DNA from: Aestuariispira insulae
GTDB taxonomy: Bacteria; Pseudomonadota; Alphaproteobacteria; UBA8366; Aestuariispiraceae
Length of the DNA stretch: 64,000 nucleotides
Reading direction: 5' to 3'
Assembly (NCBI RefSeq): GCF_003385955.1
Contig: NZ_QRDW01000015.1
Location: forward strand, 1-64,000
Position 1 is the stretch's first letter. Each line of letters begins with the position of its first letter. The translations under genes were made by a program, and so were the position numbers. The notes beneath the pieces were generated by a model that made no database searches, was not told the DNA's origin, and worked only from the letters and a program-made list of their open reading frames with translations. Below, in pieces: positions 27,523 to 36,938 of this stretch.

Positions 27523-29130
27523 TCAACAACCGCTCAAAATCTCTTCGGCGGCTTTCTGTCCCACCATGATCGTGGGAGCGTTTGTGTTGCCCGATGTGAC
27601 GGTTGGAAAAACAGACGCATCCACGATCCGCAGGCGCTCCAGGCCGTGCACCCTGAGCTTGCTGTCCACCACGCTGGATTGTGGATCAGGCCCCATCATG
27701 CAGGTGCTGACCGGGTGGAAAATGCTGCCGGATCTCTCGCGGAAGTCCTGAACGATTTCTTCATCATTCATGGTCGAGACATCCGGGCCTTCCGCCGCCT
27801 TCACCAATTTTTGGATGGTCGGTGTCCCGGCCATGCGCTGGATCAGGCGCCCGCCTGCAATGACATCCTCGATATCCTGGTTGGTCGAGAGATAGTTTGG
27901 ATGAATGGCCGGTTTGTCGACCGGATTGCCGGACCGGATTTCCAGATGGCCGCGGCTGCTGGGCCGGCAGGGCTGGAAAGACATGATGAATCCAGGATAC
28001 GGGTCCGGATGCATCAGGCGCCGTTCCCCGGAAGTTTCGGTTCTGTAGGAAATCGGATTGAAATACAGCTGCAAATTGGGACGCTTCTGCTTTTCATCGC
28101 TTTTCACAAAGCCGCCGCCCTGGTTGACGCTCAGGCTCAGCGGGCCGCTTCTGGTCAGCACATAGCGCATGCCCAGCAACAGTTTTCCCCACCAGGGCGT
28201 CAGCTGATTATTCAAGGTTGGAACCGTTGCCCGGTAAAAATAGCTGATCCCCAAATGATCCTGCAGGTTCGCCCCGACATTTTTTTGATCCAGGACCACC
28301 TCGATGCCGTGTTTCCGCAACAGATCCGAAGGACCGACACCGGAGAGCTGCAACAATTTCGGGGAATTGATCGCGCCGCCGGAGACAATCACCTCCCGGC
28401 GGGCCGCCGCCTTGAACCGAACACCCCCCTGAACATATTCAACACCCGTCGCCATCTTGCCGTCCAACAGCACCCGGGTGACCTCGGCATTACTCTCCAG
28501 TTTTACATTGCCGCGTTTCATGGCCGGACGCAAAAAGGCATCGGCAGCAGAACATCGAACACCGTTTTTCGTATTAATTTGATAAAATCCAATGCCTTCC
28601 GGATCATCAATCATGCTGTCTGAGACCGGCAGCCCCATCTCGCGCGCGGCCGCTTTATAATGCTCCTTCAAGGGATGCATATCCCGATAAACATCGCTGA
28701 CATAGAGCGGGCCGCCCCCATGGCTATTCCCGTCACGATCAACAAAGGTTTCCGAGCGTTTGAAATAGGGCAGCACATCCTGCCAGCCCCAGCCGGGATT
28801 GCCCATATCGCGCCAATCATTAAAATCGGAGGGCAGTCCGCGCACATAACACATGGCATTAATCGAACTGGAGCCACCGATTACCCTGCCGCGCGGCCAA
28901 TAGCTGGTCCGTCCGGCAAGACCGTCAACCGGCTCGGTTTCATATTTCCAATTGACCTTTTCATCGTAGAAAAGCTTGCCGTAACCGATCGGCATCTTGA
29001 TGAAGAATTTTCGGTCGGATCCGCCTGCCTCCAAGACCAGAACCTTGTTTCTGCCATCTGCGCTCAACCGGTCGGCCAGCACGCAGCCAGCCGACCCGGC
29101 CCCGATCACAATAAAGTCGAACTCTTCCAT
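27523..29130 (-). CDS. GMC-family FAD-dependent alcohol dehydrogenase
   Basis: A 535-residue glucose-methanol-choline oxidoreductase. FDFIVIGAGSAGCVLADRLS at residues 4-23 is the FAD fold. YWPRGRVIGGSSSINAMCYV and VIVSGGAINSPKLLQLSGVG are PROSITE-type GMC signatures. The C-terminal active site shows IFHPVSTCMMGP (catalytic His) and VTSGNTNAPTIMVGQKAA with Asn as the partner residue. Choline dehydrogenase and polyethylene glycol/alkanol dehydrogenases have this form; the substrate cannot be read from sequence. It is last in a four-gene operon with an aldehyde dehydrogenase and two enolase-superfamily enzymes, so it probably oxidises a primary alcohol to the aldehyde that the ALDH then converts to an acid. 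Confidence 0.9.
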   Translation of the reverse strand: MEEFDFIVIGAGSAGCVLADRLSADGRNKVLVLEAGGSDRKFFIKMPIGYGKLFYDEKVNWKYETEPVDGLAGRTSYWPRGRVIGGSSSINAMCYVRGLPSDFNDWRDMGNPGWGWQDVLPYFKRSETFVDRDGNSHGGGPLYVSDVYRDMHPLKEHYKAAAREMGLPVSDSMIDDPEGIGFYQINTKNGVRCSAADAFLRPAMKRGNVKLESNAEVTRVLLDGKMATGVEYVQGGVRFKAAARREVIVSGGAINSPKLLQLSGVGPSDLLRKHGIEVVLDQKNVGANLQDHLGISYFYRATVPTLNNQLTPWWGKLLLGMRYVLTRSGPLSLSVNQGGGFVKSDEKQKRPNLQLYFNPISYRTETSGERRLMHPDPYPGFIMSFQPCRPSSRGHLEIRSGNPVDKPAIHPNYLSTNQDIEDVIAGGRLIQRMAGTPTIQKLVKAAEGPDVSTMNDEEIVQDFRERSGSIFHPVSTCMMGPDPQSSVVDSKLRVHGLERLRIVDASVFPTVTSGNTNAPTIMVGQKAAEEILSGC

Positions 29131-29141
29131 TCAACAGATCC

Positions 29142-30326
29142 TCACAAAGGCTGATCAGCCATGGACAGGTGCAGATCCAGCCCATCATACGGGTATTTTT
29201 CAATCACAGCTTCATCCAATTCCACGCCCAGGCCCGGCGCGGTCGGCGGAATGATGTAACCGTCTTCCCATTGGACCGTTTTCTTGAGGATTTCGGCATG
29301 GAAACCGCCCCAGGTCTGGATGCTTTCCTGGATCAGGAAGTTGGGGCTGCAGGCAGAAACCTGGATATCCGCCGCACCGCTGATCGGGCCGCAATACATA
29401 TGGGGCGCGATTTGCACATAGTGGGCTTCGGCCATGCTGGCGATCTTCTTGCCCTCCAGGATGCCGCCTACCCGGCCGATGGCCATTTGCAGGATGGCAG
29501 CGGCCTGGGTTTCCAGCACCCGCTGGAAATCATATTTGGTCGCCAGCCGCTCGCCAGTTGCCACAGGAATGCTGGTCTGGCGGGCGACCCGGGCCATTTC
29601 ATTGGCATTTTCCGGCGGGGTCGGTTCCTCAAACCAGAGCGGGTCGTATTTCTCCAGACGCTGGGCCAGGCGGATCGCACCGGCGGCCGTCATCTGGCCA
29701 TGGGTGCCAAACAGCAGATCCGCTTTGTTGCCGACCGCCTCGCGGATCGCCTTGGTCATTTTTTCGGAATGATCCAGCATCTCCAGCTTGATCTGGCGCG
29801 GATCAAAGGCTGAATAGCCGCCAACCGGATCAAACTTCACCGCCGTAAAGCCCAGATCCACATATTCGGCCGCCCGTTCCGCTGCCATCTGAGGATCGGA
29901 ATAGGCATCAGCCCTGTCCCCTTCATGGGGATAAAGATAGGTGTAACAGCGCAGTTTTTCGTGAACCTGCCCCCCCAGAAGCTCATAAACCGGCTTGTCC
30001 AATTCCTTGCCGACAATATCCCAGCAGGCCATTTCCAGGCCGCTGATCACCCCCATCAGGGAAAGGTCGGGATGCTGGGTATAGTTGGCCCCGTAAATAC
30101 GCCGCCACATGCGTTCGATCTTGAACGGATCCTCACCAATCAGAAAGCGCTGGGCGGTATCCTCAATCATCTGGGTCACCACATGGGGACCGAAGGGCAC
30201 CCCATAAACCTCGCCATAGCCTTCAACGCCGCTGTCTGTGGTCAGCTTCACAAACACCCAATAAAGCCCGCCGAAATGCGGCGGCGGCGTTCCGACCACC
30301 CAGGTCTTGATATCAGTGATCTTCAT
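29142..30326 (-). CDS. Enolase-superfamily (MR/MLE) enzyme, probable sugar-acid dehydratase
   Basis: A 394-residue mandelate racemase/muconate lactonizing family protein. The N-terminal capping domain contains GVEGYGEVYGVPFGPHVV. The barrel shows SGLEMACWDIVGKELDKPVYELLGG, FTAVKFDPVG (KxD region), LLFGTHGQMTAAGA with a His in the metal region, LWFEEPTPPEN, VATGERLAT, and a terminal HYVQIAPHMYCGPISGAA with the general-acid/base His. The HGQMT and EEPTPPEN pattern resembles galactonate-type acid-sugar dehydratases. The exact acid is unknown. It lies 11 bases upstream of the GMC gene and 26 bases after the ALDH gene. No 2-keto-3-deoxy acid aldolase is visible nearby. Confidence 0.85.
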   Translation of the reverse strand: MKITDIKTWVVGTPPPHFGGLYWVFVKLTTDSGVEGYGEVYGVPFGPHVVTQMIEDTAQRFLIGEDPFKIERMWRRIYGANYTQHPDLSLMGVISGLEMACWDIVGKELDKPVYELLGGQVHEKLRCYTYLYPHEGDRADAYSDPQMAAERAAEYVDLGFTAVKFDPVGGYSAFDPRQIKLEMLDHSEKMTKAIREAVGNKADLLFGTHGQMTAAGAIRLAQRLEKYDPLWFEEPTPPENANEMARVARQTSIPVATGERLATKYDFQRVLETQAAAILQMAIGRVGGILEGKKIASMAEAHYVQIAPHMYCGPISGAADIQVSACSPNFLIQESIQTWGGFHAEILKKTVQWEDGYIIPPTAPGLGVELDEAVIEKYPYDGLDLHLSMADQPL

Positions 30327-30352
30327 TTCCCATCTCCCGAAATATTTTCTTT

Positions 30353-31846
30353 TTAAATACGGGCAGTTACTGCCTTTATCTTACAATAAGCCTCAAGACC
30401 GGCCAGACCTTTTTCGCGACCAAATCCAGAGAGTTTGTTGCCGCCGAAAGGCACTTCCACGCCGCCTGCATAATATTCATTGATATAGAGCTGGCCTGCA
30501 TCGATATCCCGGGCCAGCCGCAGCGCCTTGGTGATATCGGCGGTATAGATGGCCGCCGCCAGGCCGAAATCAGTGCCATTGGCATATTCAAGAGCCTGTT
30601 CCACGCCATCCGTCACCTGGACAGAGAGAACCGGACCAAAAATTTCTTCCTGGATCACGCGATCCTGATGCTCGACATTGTCGAGAATGGTGGGTCTGAA
30701 GAACCAGCCTTTTCCGCTTTCCAGGTCCGTGGCACGCTCGCCGCCTGCGGCAACCGTCACCCCGCGCGACCGCGCATCCTCCACATAGCCCGCAATCTTA
30801 TCCAACTGCATGGCGGAATTGATCGCGCCCACATCCGGCTGCCGCAGGCCGTGGCCGACGGTCAGCTCATCGGCCCGCTTGGCGAGCTTTTCGAGAAACT
30901 CAGCATGGATCGACCGTTCAATGACCAGGCGGGAACCGGCCGAACAAATCTGGCCCGCATTGGAATAGATCGCCCAAATCATGTCCTCGACCGTCCTGTC
31001 GAGGTCACAATCAGCCAAAACGATGGCCGGGGATTTGCCACCCAGTTCCAGGGTCACGCTGGCGATATTCTTAGCTGCCGCCTCCATCACCCGACTGCCG
31101 GTGCCGACGGAACCGGTAAAAGTGATATGGCGGACACGCGGGTCTGAAACCAATGGCGCCCCTGCCTCGACGCCGGTGCCGGTCACAACATTCAAAACAC
31201 CGTTCGGAAGGCCCGCCTTCTGGAACAATTCCGCAATCATCAGCGCGGTCAGCGGTGTTGTTTCCGCTGGCTTGACCACGGCCGTGCAGCCCGCTGCCAA
31301 TGCCGGCGCAATGCCGCGGATCATGGTCGAGGTGGGATAGTTCCAGGGAATGATATGGGCCGTCACGCCAACCGGCTCGATCATAGTCCAGGACATATAG
31401 TCCGGCCCCAGCGGGATGGTGTCCCCCTGCAGCTTGTCCGCCGCACCGGCATAATAGTCCAGCAGGCGCGCACTGCCGCGCACATCCCCCAGCGCCTCGC
31501 TGACTGTTTTGCCGGAATCCAGCGTTTCTACCACCGCCAGCCGTTCTTCATTCTCGCGCATCAACCGGGCTGCACGACGCAGGATATTGGCCCGTTCTAC
31601 CGGTGCCGCCTTCCGCCAGACCTCTTTAAAGGCTTTGTCGGAACCGGCAACCGCCTCTTCCACCTCCGCCGCGCCACCGGCAGCAAATTCGGCAAAAGCC
31701 TCACCCGTGCCCGGATCCAGGGTTTCCATCCTGTTGCCCGTCGCCGCCGCGCGCCATTGGCCATTGATGAACATATCGCCTGGAAGGCCTTCAATCCGGC
31801 CGGTTTCCAGGGCTTCAGCCCGCAGGCGGTTCAAAAGGTCGCTCAT
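30353..31846 (-). CDS. NAD(P)-dependent aldehyde dehydrogenase
   Basis: A 497-residue class 3-type aldehyde dehydrogenase. IIPWNYPTSTMIRGIAPALA forms the nucleotide-binding entrance, HITFTGSVGTGSRVMEAAA binds the cofactor, VTLELGGKSPAIV has the catalytic Glu, and NAGQICSAGSRLVIE has the catalytic Cys. EEIFGPVLSVQ follows, and the end PFGGNKLSGFGREKGLAGLE is standard for the family. It oxidises an aldehyde to the acid in the cytosol. Position within the operon suggests that it acts after the GMC alcohol dehydrogenase and supplies acid to the dehydratases. The aldehyde itself is not identifiable; betaine, gamma-aminobutyraldehyde and sugar-derived aldehydes are all used by relatives. Confidence 0.93.
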   Translation of the reverse strand: MSDLLNRLRAEALETGRIEGLPGDMFINGQWRAAATGNRMETLDPGTGEAFAEFAAGGAAEVEEAVAGSDKAFKEVWRKAAPVERANILRRAARLMRENEERLAVVETLDSGKTVSEALGDVRGSARLLDYYAGAADKLQGDTIPLGPDYMSWTMIEPVGVTAHIIPWNYPTSTMIRGIAPALAAGCTAVVKPAETTPLTALMIAELFQKAGLPNGVLNVVTGTGVEAGAPLVSDPRVRHITFTGSVGTGSRVMEAAAKNIASVTLELGGKSPAIVLADCDLDRTVEDMIWAIYSNAGQICSAGSRLVIERSIHAEFLEKLAKRADELTVGHGLRQPDVGAINSAMQLDKIAGYVEDARSRGVTVAAGGERATDLESGKGWFFRPTILDNVEHQDRVIQEEIFGPVLSVQVTDGVEQALEYANGTDFGLAAAIYTADITKALRLARDIDAGQLYINEYYAGGVEVPFGGNKLSGFGREKGLAGLEAYCKIKAVTARI

Positions 31847-31880
31847 GTCTTTATCCTTACTCTCTTCGGGAAAAACCCGG

Positions 31881-32996
31881 TCAGTCCAGTTCGCTGATCT
31901 GATAGTCGGCAGCCGCGAGCCAATCCTCGCTGACCTCTACGCCCCAGCCCGGCCCTTCCGGGATCTGCACCTTGCCATCCCTGGCCACCAGCACAGGATC
32001 AAAAAGGCCTTCCTGCCAGGGATAATAACCCTCATTGGGCTCGATCGAGAATTCCACATAAGGCCCTGCATTCGGAATGGCCCCCATCATGTGAAGGGTG
32101 AAGACGGTGACCATGGAAAGGTTGGCTGAATGGGGGGTGCAGGGCAAACCTGCAGCCGCCCCCATTCCTGCCACGCGCAGGGTGCGCGACAGACCGCCCA
32201 GGTAGCAGATATCGGGCTGGATCACATCCACCACCTTTGAATTGATCATGTATTTCCACAGGGGAATGGAGTTGTCCTGTTCACCGCCAGTGACATCGAG
32301 GTTGAGCGCAGCGGTCACTTCCCGGGTCCAGTCCAGTTCCCAATAGGGGCAAGGCTCCTCAAAATGGACAACGCCGTGATCTTCCAGCATGCGGCCGACT
32401 TCAATTGCCTTTTTGGGCGTGTAACAGCTGTTGGCATCCACCAGCAGGGTCGCATCATCGCCAAGCGCCGCCCTCACCTGTTTGACCACGGCCTCGGTCC
32501 GGCCCGGCCATTCATCCTGGTCATGGCCGCATTCGGAACCGACACGGAATTTAAAGGCGTCATAACCATGCGCATCCCGCAATTCCGCCATGCGGCGCGC
32601 TTCATCCTCCGGGGTGATGTCCCGGCGCATGCTGGAGGCATAAACCCGGAAAGGGCGTGCCGTGCCGCCCAACAGTTCGACCACAGGCTTGCCCTTGCGC
32701 TTGCCATGCAGATCCCAGAGGGCTGTATCCAGGCCACAGAGCGCCCGGCACATGACAGAGCCGGAGAATTTATGTTCTTTTTCAGAGACGAAATCGATCA
32801 AGCCACCAATATCATCATTGGTCTCCCCCGCACTTTTGCCAAGGGCGTGCGGTGCCACCAGCCGATGAAACGCATGCGCGGAAACATCCGCTGTATAGGG
32901 GGAAATCTGTCCCCAGCCCGTCTCTCCGTCGGTGGTGGTCACACGCACCAGGGAAACAAACTCATTGGTGAAAGTTTCAAGGCTTTTGATGTTCAT
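31881..32996 (-). CDS. Second enolase-superfamily (MR/MLE) enzyme
   Basis: A 371-residue MR/MLE protein, clearly different in sequence from the other one in the operon. SLVRVTTTDGETGWGQISPY is the capping-domain strand. The barrel contains CGLDTALWDLHGKRKGKPV, DAFKFRVGSECG (KxR in place of KxK), TLLVDANSCYTPKKA (first metal Asp), VHFEEPCPYWELDW, VTGGEQDN, and AGLPCTPHSANLS with the C-terminal His. It may be a dehydratase, racemase or epimerase of a hydroxy or amino acid. The start at 32996 (MNIKSLETF) is preferred; a longer frame reaching 33092 enters the regulatory region. It is the first gene of the operon and is divergent from a LysR regulator. Confidence 0.87.
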   Translation of the reverse strand: MNIKSLETFTNEFVSLVRVTTTDGETGWGQISPYTADVSAHAFHRLVAPHALGKSAGETNDDIGGLIDFVSEKEHKFSGSVMCRALCGLDTALWDLHGKRKGKPVVELLGGTARPFRVYASSMRRDITPEDEARRMAELRDAHGYDAFKFRVGSECGHDQDEWPGRTEAVVKQVRAALGDDATLLVDANSCYTPKKAIEVGRMLEDHGVVHFEEPCPYWELDWTREVTAALNLDVTGGEQDNSIPLWKYMINSKVVDVIQPDICYLGGLSRTLRVAGMGAAAGLPCTPHSANLSMVTVFTLHMMGAIPNAGPYVEFSIEPNEGYYPWQEGLFDPVLVARDGKVQIPEGPGWGVEVSEDWLAAADYQISELD

Positions 32997-33111
32997 GACG
33001 GTTCGATAACTCGCTGTTTGGACGTCTGACCGGCATTCTTGAAGACTCTTTACGACAAAAACAAACGAAGTATTATAGCGCTTAGACACCAAAAAATTTG
33101 AAAGAACCTCC

Positions 33112-33996
33112 TTGTCCTACCAGCTCCCCCCCTTGAATTGGCTTCGTGCCTTTGAAGCGGCAGCCCGCCATCTCAGCTTCACCGCCGCTGCGGGTGAGCT
33201 GAATCTCACACCTGCCGCAGTCAGCCATCAGGTCCGTTCTCTGGAAGAACATTTGGAATACCAACTCTTTGAACGCCTGCCGCGCAGCCTGATGCTGACC
33301 GACATGGGCAGAGCCTATCTTCCCTCGGTGCGCAAGGCTTTCGGGGACTTATCCGTGTCGACCATGGGGCTTTTTGGTGTCAAAGGAGACTTATCTGTTT
33401 CCGTCCGCTCCACTGTATCCTTCGGAGTTATGTGGCTTGCGCCGCGTTTGAAGGGGTTCTTCGATCGATACCCTGAGATCGATGTCCGCCTGAGCACATC
33501 CAATTGGGCGGATTCACAGCCGCCGGACAGAACCGATGTCGACATCCGATATGGCGATGGTCGCTGGGGCCAAGGAGAAATAAAGCTCACACATGATGAA
33601 ACGGTGATTCCATTATGCGCGCCCATGATCGCCCCGCAGATTAATACCCCTCAAGACCTAGCTTTATTTCCTCATATTCACATCATGGGCGTGGAAGATT
33701 CCTGGGATCATTTCCTGAAACACGAAAAAGTCGATCTCTCAGATAGCCAGAAAATGATCCGTGTCGACAATTCCATGTCAGCCATGGAAATGTCTGCCGC
33801 TGGAGCTGGCATATCGCTGGTTTTCAAAAGTCTGGCGCAGCCTTACATCAATTCTGGCCGCTTGGTTGTGCCTCAGCAGATGTTCTACCCTTCCCGTCAG
33901 TCACAATATATCGTATTACCCGACGGCCCCGCCAACGCCCGACCCGAAGTACAGTTGTTCATCAACTGGCTGCAGGAAGAAGCGTCTGGGGCATAA
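33112..33996 (+). CDS. GcvA-type LysR regulator
   Basis: A 294-residue regulator starting at a TTG codon. The opening YQLPPLNWLRAFEAAARHLS then FTAAAGELNLTPAAVSHQVR is the classical GcvA/AmpR-type helix-turn-helix. A ligand domain has VSVRSTVSFGVMWLAPRLKG and DVDIRYGDGRWG. No ATG lies near the conserved start, and the ribosome site is poor, so weak translation is likely. It is divergent from the enolase-superfamily operon across 115 bases and is its probable regulator. The sensed compound is probably an operon substrate, which is not known. Confidence 0.9.
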   Translation: MSYQLPPLNWLRAFEAAARHLSFTAAAGELNLTPAAVSHQVRSLEEHLEYQLFERLPRSLMLTDMGRAYLPSVRKAFGDLSVSTMGLFGVKGDLSVSVRSTVSFGVMWLAPRLKGFFDRYPEIDVRLSTSNWADSQPPDRTDVDIRYGDGRWGQGEIKLTHDETVIPLCAPMIAPQINTPQDLALFPHIHIMGVEDSWDHFLKHEKVDLSDSQKMIRVDNSMSAMEMSAAGAGISLVFKSLAQPYINSGRLVVPQQMFYPSRQSQYIVLPDGPANARPEVQLFINWLQEEASGA

Positions 33997-34082
33997 CCAG
34001 GGCTAAACAACGATCAGGCATAGGAAACCGTTTGAGTTCTTAAAATCGGGGTGCTATCGAGGCCGTTCTGAAAAACGCACCC

Positions 34083-35363
34083 GTGATCGCTAGTCAAGTG
34101 GATAGAAGTTTGGAACGATTTGAAACAGCCAAGGCAGTGCTCTTGGGAATTTCCATTCCCATGGCTGCCTTTGGTCCCGCGCCGCTGGCGGTCACGTTGG
34201 GTTTGGCGGTTCTGTTGGTTCTGCGGGACTTCATCCGAGAAAAGAGATATTTGGATCTAGCCGAAGCGGCACGCGCGCCCCTGGGGCTAAGCCTTCTTCT
34301 CTTGTTGGGTTGGTGCCTTCTAGGGGCTCTGTTTTCCTCTGAAAAAACCTTTTCATTGATCACCTTGTTGAGAACCGCACTCAGCGTGTTGCTATGCCAT
34401 GTTATCTTTCAGCAGCTTCGGGACAAACAAGCTTTCTTTAATCTGGCGGTAAAAACCCTTCTGGTCAGTTCCGCGATCGTCATTGGTTACATTTTTATCG
34501 TTCAATATCTGTATCCAGAAGCCCTGGAAATATATGCCCAATTTCGCAGCAGTGACACAAAAGTGCGCTGGGCTTTCAAAGCCTTCTCATCTGTGGCCGC
34601 TTGCCTGATCCCTATCTTCCTTTGGTTTTCCATAACAAAACAGGGATATTGGCGCATCTGCGCACTAATTCTGTTGCCTTTGGCCATAGCCATCATCTGG
34701 CGCAATGGCATCAACACCAGCCGCTCCGCCTTATTTGGACTAGCTGGCAGCATTGTGTTCCTCGCCCTCTGCTTTATCTTGCAACATTTTTCCAAGCGCC
34801 GGTTTTACGTGATTTTCACCGGCATCCTCATCACTGTTAGCCTGTTTTCAGCCTGGCTTCTCTCCGCCATGCCACATTATCCGTTCGATGGCATGGCGCT
34901 CGTGGACATTGCCCTGCCCTTTCCCGATCCCCATAGACAGGTAATTTGGGCGAGAACAGCAGAAATCATCATGGATCACCCCTTTATGGGTATTGGCCTG
35001 AATACGATCAATCTGCTGCCGCAGGCTCAGGAGACTGTGACGTTAAAATTCGCACCGGGCATGGTTAAGACAATCGAATTCATCCCCTCCCATCCGCATA
35101 ACTGGATTCTGGAAATTGCTGTTGAGGCCGGCCTTGTGGGGCTGGCAATCACCTTCGCCTGTTTTACGATATTGATCGGCAATCTCTTACATGCAATCCG
35201 GGTGGGGCAAAACACTGCTTGGGTGCCGCTGGGTTTGATCGGTGTTTTCAGCATCAGTTCCATGACCAATTTTTCAATCTGGACCAGTTGGTGGCAGGCG
35301 ATTTTCTTCGTTTTACTGGCCTTGTGCCTTGCCGCTGTCTACCATCATCAGGAAACCAATTGA
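34083..35363 (+). CDS. O-antigen polymerase/ligase-like membrane protein (Wzy/WaaL type)
   Basis: A 426-residue polytopic membrane protein with about ten hydrophobic segments. It has the Wzy_C/O-antigen ligase signature in the periplasmic loop and beyond: NTSRSALFGLAGS, VIWARTAEIIMDHPFMGIGL, and IPSHPHNWILEIAVEAGLVG. Such enzymes either polymerise repeat units or attach glycan to lipid A core; sequence does not decide which. The start is a GTG at 34083 with no clear ribosome site. It is the first gene of the surface-glycan region and is followed by another membrane protein in the same direction. A second protein of this type is encoded at 40405. Confidence 0.85.
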   Translation: MIASQVDRSLERFETAKAVLLGISIPMAAFGPAPLAVTLGLAVLLVLRDFIREKRYLDLAEAARAPLGLSLLLLLGWCLLGALFSSEKTFSLITLLRTALSVLLCHVIFQQLRDKQAFFNLAVKTLLVSSAIVIGYIFIVQYLYPEALEIYAQFRSSDTKVRWAFKAFSSVAACLIPIFLWFSITKQGYWRICALILLPLAIAIIWRNGINTSRSALFGLAGSIVFLALCFILQHFSKRRFYVIFTGILITVSLFSAWLLSAMPHYPFDGMALVDIALPFPDPHRQVIWARTAEIIMDHPFMGIGLNTINLLPQAQETVTLKFAPGMVKTIEFIPSHPHNWILEIAVEAGLVGLAITFACFTILIGNLLHAIRVGQNTAWVPLGLIGVFSISSMTNFSIWTSWWQAIFFVLLALCLAAVYHHQETN

Positions 35364-35472
35364 TCCGATGTTTCGCCTTATCCGTTTCACTGATCCTGTT
35401 TAACTTTCGCCCACAGACAATGCGGATCCTTCCTCTTAGCTTTCCATCCGCACCATCAGAAGCAATTGATCA

Positions 35473-36882
35473 ATGATGTCTTTTCCTGTTCCGCGCATGA
35501 TTAAGAAATTCGGCTATCTCAGTATATCGCCGCTGTTGGTCCTGGCAGGCGGCCTGTATTTTGGGATCCTTCCGCAGTTGAGCCCGGACTCAAACAGTTA
35601 CATGAATTTCTCCGGCGCTAGAACCGCGGGCTACCCGATCTTCCTCAAATTTTTTGAGCTTTTGGGCGGTCTCTCCGCCGTGGTGATCGCGCAATATGGT
35701 ATCGCCGCCATAGCAGGGATTTATTTAAGCCAAGCCATAAAGTCCTTTTCCGGCAGCCGGCTAATCGCCGCTGCTGCCGCGGCCCTGGCGATCGGCAATC
35801 CGGTTTGTCTAAAATTCCACAATCAAATCCTGACAGAATCGCTGTTCTACAGCCTGCTCCTGATCATCCTAGGCTCATTGGTTGCCATTTTTTCGCACCA
35901 AAAACGAAGCTCAATCTGGGTATTTTCATTGGCGATTGGCGCTTCGTTATTTGTTCGGCCCACGGCTTTTGCCTATCTGCCATTAATGGTCATTTTATTG
36001 GGGTTGGGATGGGATGGTCTAAAGGGCCGGCGCCGCGCTTTTATTGCCACAGCTATTTTTTTTCCTGTGTTGTTTCTGTTCGGCGATCATGCCTCCTTCC
36101 GGATTGTGCATGGCGATCAGCCGCGGGGATCGCTGGCCCCACTTCATCTGTTTGCCAAAGCGAGTATGATTGATAGCAACACCCAAAACCCTTTTGCCAG
36201 GGACAATCCGAGATGGGCGCTCTGGCAGGAAATGGAAGATGGCTATGCCCCCACACGCCAGTTTGTTCAACAGGCACCCTCACTGACCTCGAGGGCCTTC
36301 ATGAGCCCTTTTTTCGAGGTGTTCGCCCAATATCAGTTTGCCCGGGCAGAGATCAATCTTTCCGCGCAACAAGCAGGCACCACGCCACATGAGATAATGG
36401 TAGATGTCGCCAGAAAACGGCTCGCAGCCAATCCAAGCGGATATCTCGGCAATGCCGCCCTGAATTACTATGCGCTTTGGACAATTTTCAAAGGCAGCTA
36501 CCCGACACAGGTCGAAGAATTAAAGACCTATTTCGCGGAAACCCCCGTGCCCGAATCCAAAGGCAAGAAAACCGTTTTCCCACTCGCAGATCAACCGTCG
36601 AAAATATCAATCATCGCGCGGCCTGTTCTATGGGGTTTCTGGTTTTTGACCACTGTGATTTGTATTATCGGACTATATCTACTGTGGCGCCGTCAGTTAA
36701 CACCGCTCTGGCGAGTCCAGATACTCCTGAGCCTGATGATACATGGCAATTTTGCCCTGATCGCCCTGACCGGCGTTGGGATACCGCGCTACACGATGAC
36801 AATGTGGCCAGCCATGGCAGTCATCGCCGTGCTGTCCCTGATCCCTGTTTGGAAATTTCTGTCTGAGGTACGCCGTCGCTAG
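35473..36882 (+). CDS. Polytopic membrane protein, possible GT-C glycosyltransferase
   Basis: A 469-residue protein with roughly ten transmembrane segments in the first and last thirds. A large hydrophilic, probably periplasmic stretch lies between about residues 205 and 370 (HGDQPRGSLAPLHLFAK ... PSGYLGNAALNYYALW). An acidic loop near the N-terminus (LSPDSNSYMNFSGARTAGYP) resembles the first periplasmic loop of GT-C enzymes such as ArnT/PMT relatives, where an Asp acts as base. I do not recognise a precise family, and the glycosyltransferase role is inference from topology and position. It lies 109 bases downstream of the Wzy/WaaL-like gene in the same direction and is convergent with the asnB-like gene. 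Confidence 0.55.
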   Translation: MMSFPVPRMIKKFGYLSISPLLVLAGGLYFGILPQLSPDSNSYMNFSGARTAGYPIFLKFFELLGGLSAVVIAQYGIAAIAGIYLSQAIKSFSGSRLIAAAAAALAIGNPVCLKFHNQILTESLFYSLLLIILGSLVAIFSHQKRSSIWVFSLAIGASLFVRPTAFAYLPLMVILLGLGWDGLKGRRRAFIATAIFFPVLFLFGDHASFRIVHGDQPRGSLAPLHLFAKASMIDSNTQNPFARDNPRWALWQEMEDGYAPTRQFVQQAPSLTSRAFMSPFFEVFAQYQFARAEINLSAQQAGTTPHEIMVDVARKRLAANPSGYLGNAALNYYALWTIFKGSYPTQVEELKTYFAETPVPESKGKKTVFPLADQPSKISIIARPVLWGFWFLTTVICIIGLYLLWRRQLTPLWRVQILLSLMIHGNFALIALTGVGIPRYTMTMWPAMAVIAVLSLIPVWKFLSEVRRR

Positions 36883-36938
36883 AAAAAACCAAAGATCTAT
36901 CAGGAACAATCGCGTTAAACGGTCGGCACCTTAATAGG

